This document shows positions 19,264 through 20,756 of a stretch of DNA of 20,756 nt, in pieces. How positions within the stretch are numbered: position 1 is the stretch's first letter; each line of letters opens with the position of its first letter. The notes under the pieces were generated by a model. It was not told the origin of the DNA. It saw only the letters and a program-made list of their open reading frames with translations, and searched no databases. Source of the DNA: a virus; the IMG/VR virus record IMGVR_UViG_3300017727_000224, positions 1 through 20,756 of that record, one strand, 5' to 3'. The position numbers were made by a program, and so were the translations under genes.

Positions 19264-20274
19264 TCAGATATCACCCAATTGTTTGCGAGATGACATGACA
19301 AAATCCTTTGCCCTGCTTTGTATATACCCACGATAACGCATTGTCATTGATACGTCGGCATGACCCAGCAAATATTGCAGATCGCCCAAGTCCGCACCAG
19401 CCTTGGCTGTTAGGTATGCGAACGTATGTCGTGCATCATGCACTCTGATGGGTGGTATTGTGCAATATGCACACGCTCTCTTCAGTGCTTTGTTAAGTGT
19501 GGCTGATGCAGAACGATTGTCGTTCCAGATGTCCAGCCCCCTAGTCGGAAAGCTTCTGACCATATCTGTTACGTCGTCAGACATCGGAACATCACGGGTC
19601 AAAGTCTTTTGTTTCATCTTGCTAACACGACGTATCTTCACAACGCCACCACGAAAGCAAGACTCATCAAGCCTCAGCATCTCACCAAGCCTTGCACCAG
19701 TATCAAACAGTAGAAGAAAGTGAGGATAGTATTTGGGTTCGTTAGTCTTGAAGAAGCGCAACACATCTAACACTTGCTCCTCATCCAGATGGACATCTCT
19801 AGCGTCATCCACTTGGGGGATAGGTATCTTTGGGCATCGCCATCCGTATGTCTCCTCGGCATACTTGAGTATCGCTCGTAGTTGGTTGAGATAACGCTTG
19901 ATACTGTTGGCCTGTAGACCCTGCATAGCCTCGAACACGAACGCCTGTATGCGTTGGGTGGTTACGTCGTTCAAGGATACCTTGCTCCAATAACTAGACA
20001 GCTTGTCTATCTTGCTGTCCATGTCACGAGACATCCTGCCTTCCAACTGTTTCCAACGTCGGTAGTCTTTGATTGCCTCACCGACAGTCTTGTTGGTGCT
20101 GTTGTACAGAGTGTTGGTTAGTATCTTGCTCTCCATATCAACCCGCATTTGTTCAGCGATCTGCTTACCATTCGGATGGTTAGTAGGAACGCGGGTGCTT
20201 TTACGCACCCTGTTCCCTGACAAAGACCCGACGATATGCCACACGCCACCATTCTTTTCTATCTTCAGCATCAT
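19264..20274 (-). CDS. int: Tyrosine recombinase integrase
   Basis: A 336-residue phage integrase that would recombine attP with a host attB site. The N-terminal 55 residues are beta-rich and basic (arm-binding type), residues 62-145 form the SAM-like core-binding helices (KTVGEAIKDYRRWKQLEG onward), and the catalytic domain holds TGARLGEML (Arg195), the KMKQK strand (Lys222/224), RVHDARHTFA (His279, Arg282), LLGHADVSMTMRY (His305) and the nucleophile Tyr314. All catalytic residues are present, so it appears intact. Two ATGs compete: 20274, and 20271 with better spacing to AGGGAG. The gene starts seven bases after the upstream small gene's stop, and its 3' end abuts an A/T-tract region that may be attP. 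Confidence 0.93.
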   Translation of the reverse strand: MMLKIEKNGGVWHIVGSLSGNRVRKSTRVPTNHPNGKQIAEQMRVDMESKILTNTLYNSTNKTVGEAIKDYRRWKQLEGRMSRDMDSKIDKLSSYWSKVSLNDVTTQRIQAFVFEAMQGLQANSIKRYLNQLRAILKYAEETYGWRCPKIPIPQVDDARDVHLDEEQVLDVLRFFKTNEPKYYPHFLLLFDTGARLGEMLRLDESCFRGGVVKIRRVSKMKQKTLTRDVPMSDDVTDMVRSFPTRGLDIWNDNRSASATLNKALKRACAYCTIPPIRVHDARHTFAYLTAKAGADLGDLQYLLGHADVSMTMRYRGYIQSRAKDFVMSSRKQLGDI

Positions 20275-20281
20275 GTTCTCC

Positions 20282-20740
20282 CTAAGCTACGCTACTTTGA
20301 TTTTGGTAAGCGGCTCCAGCCTTATTCCAGAAAGCGGCTACTGCTTCATGCACAGTAGAGCCACTACATATTTTGTTGGCATCATCAATACTGATCGTGC
20401 CGATCAGCAACACCTTGCCCTGCTTATACTCGACAACGTGGTATCCTTGACCACGAACGCTGACGAGGCACGGCTTACCGTGCTTCGCCAAGTCGTTGAC
20501 CCAACCATCTGGTATGTCCTTGAAGGTTTTGATTGTGTCGTCACAGTTCTGAGGGATTGCCTTCATGTAGTAGGGTTTGCGCCCATACCGCTTTCCGCCG
20601 CCCTTCGTAGTCGGGCTTGTGTTCTGATGGACAGGCTCACCCAAGGCGGAAAGCCTATCGTTACACACTACGATCAGTGTCCGAACTTCCTTCGCATCCA
20701 TAGTCGCTACGACCTTTTCGATCATGGTTAATTTATCCAT
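20282..20740 (-). CDS. Small protein of unknown function upstream of the integrase
   Basis: A 152-residue protein in the same operon as the integrase and possibly co-regulated with it. The first helix (MIEKVVATMDAKEVRTLIVV, then CNDRLSALGEP) is followed by a flexible, basic Gly/Lys/Tyr region (TKGGGKRYGRKPYY), then a mixed helical and beta domain (KTFKDIPDGWVNDLAKHGKP, then CLVSVRGQGYHVVEYKQGKV) and a helix VHEAVAAFWNKAGAAY. I do not recognise a family; size and position allow an excisionase-like or regulatory role, but no winged-helix motif is visible. It is well started, with AGAGGA upstream of the ATG. Its promoter would lie beyond the window end. Confidence 0.72.
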   Translation of the reverse strand: MDKLTMIEKVVATMDAKEVRTLIVVCNDRLSALGEPVHQNTSPTTKGGGKRYGRKPYYMKAIPQNCDDTIKTFKDIPDGWVNDLAKHGKPCLVSVRGQGYHVVEYKQGKVLLIGTISIDDANKICSGSTVHEAVAAFWNKAGAAYQNQSSVA

Positions 20741-20756
20741 TGTCTTTTTCCTCTTC

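Noticed and set aside
20069-20731. Plus-strand 220-codon frame opposite the integrase and the small upstream gene
   Set aside because: It runs antisense to the integrase and a second gene with a good start, and its composition is that of a reverse-strand shadow.

Overview
The window looks like part of a temperate tailed bacteriophage or prophage, probably of a marine bacterium. The evidence is a tyrosine integrase with small helix-turn-helix regulators, a holin and M15-endolysin lysis cassette, a very large phage-type 'polyvalent' protein, a primase-helicase, and recombination genes packed with ATGA, GTGA and taATG overlaps. Several tiny Lys/Cys-rich proteins resemble those I know from marine and cyanobacterial phages. 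That host habitat is inference from family resemblance. Terminase, portal, capsid and tail genes, a DNA polymerase and a classical CI repressor are not in the window. No tRNA or rRNA gene and no CRISPR array was seen.

There are four transcription blocks. Block 1 (1-9190, rightward, late) begins with a giant virion or ejection protein that is cut by the window edge and carries two zincin motifs and an ADP-ribosyltransferase-like domain. A small Cys protein, a two-helix membrane protein, a zinc-ribbon protein, a GTA-type holin and an M15 peptidase follow, then four tiny basic proteins and a C-terminally anchored membrane protein whose only plausible start is ATT. Block 2 (13247-9156, leftward, early) encodes a conserved small protein, a RecA-like Sak4-type ATPase, a DUF669-like ssDNA-binding protein ending in the bacterial SSB tip DDDIPF, a DNA methyltransferase, a PD-(D/E)XK nuclease with a likely Fe-S cluster, two small proteins and a dNMP kinase.

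Block 3 (13465-17981, rightward) has a Cro/CII-like regulator, a prim-pol plus RecA-like helicase, an iteron-like repeat array with a strong terminator, an HTH/zinc-ribbon protein, an Hjc-like resolvase, two basic proteins, an HNH endonuclease and a small unknown protein. Block 4 (20740-17962, leftward) has a small unknown protein, the integrase, two HTH proteins and a conserved phage protein.

Blocks 2 and 3 diverge from a 217-nt control region (13248-13464). A second control and possible attP region lies at 19024-19263. The two regions share the 9-mer TAATTGTGA, which suggests a common phage regulator. Both convergent junctions overlap in coding sequence (9156-9190 and 17962-17981), and a textbook terminator for block 3 sits inside the opposing gene. 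As a working model, the primase-helicase and recombination set carry out replication by origin firing and recombination with a polymerase supplied elsewhere. The resolvase would clear branches, the kinase would supply nucleotides, and the block 1 proteins would eject, pack or release virions.
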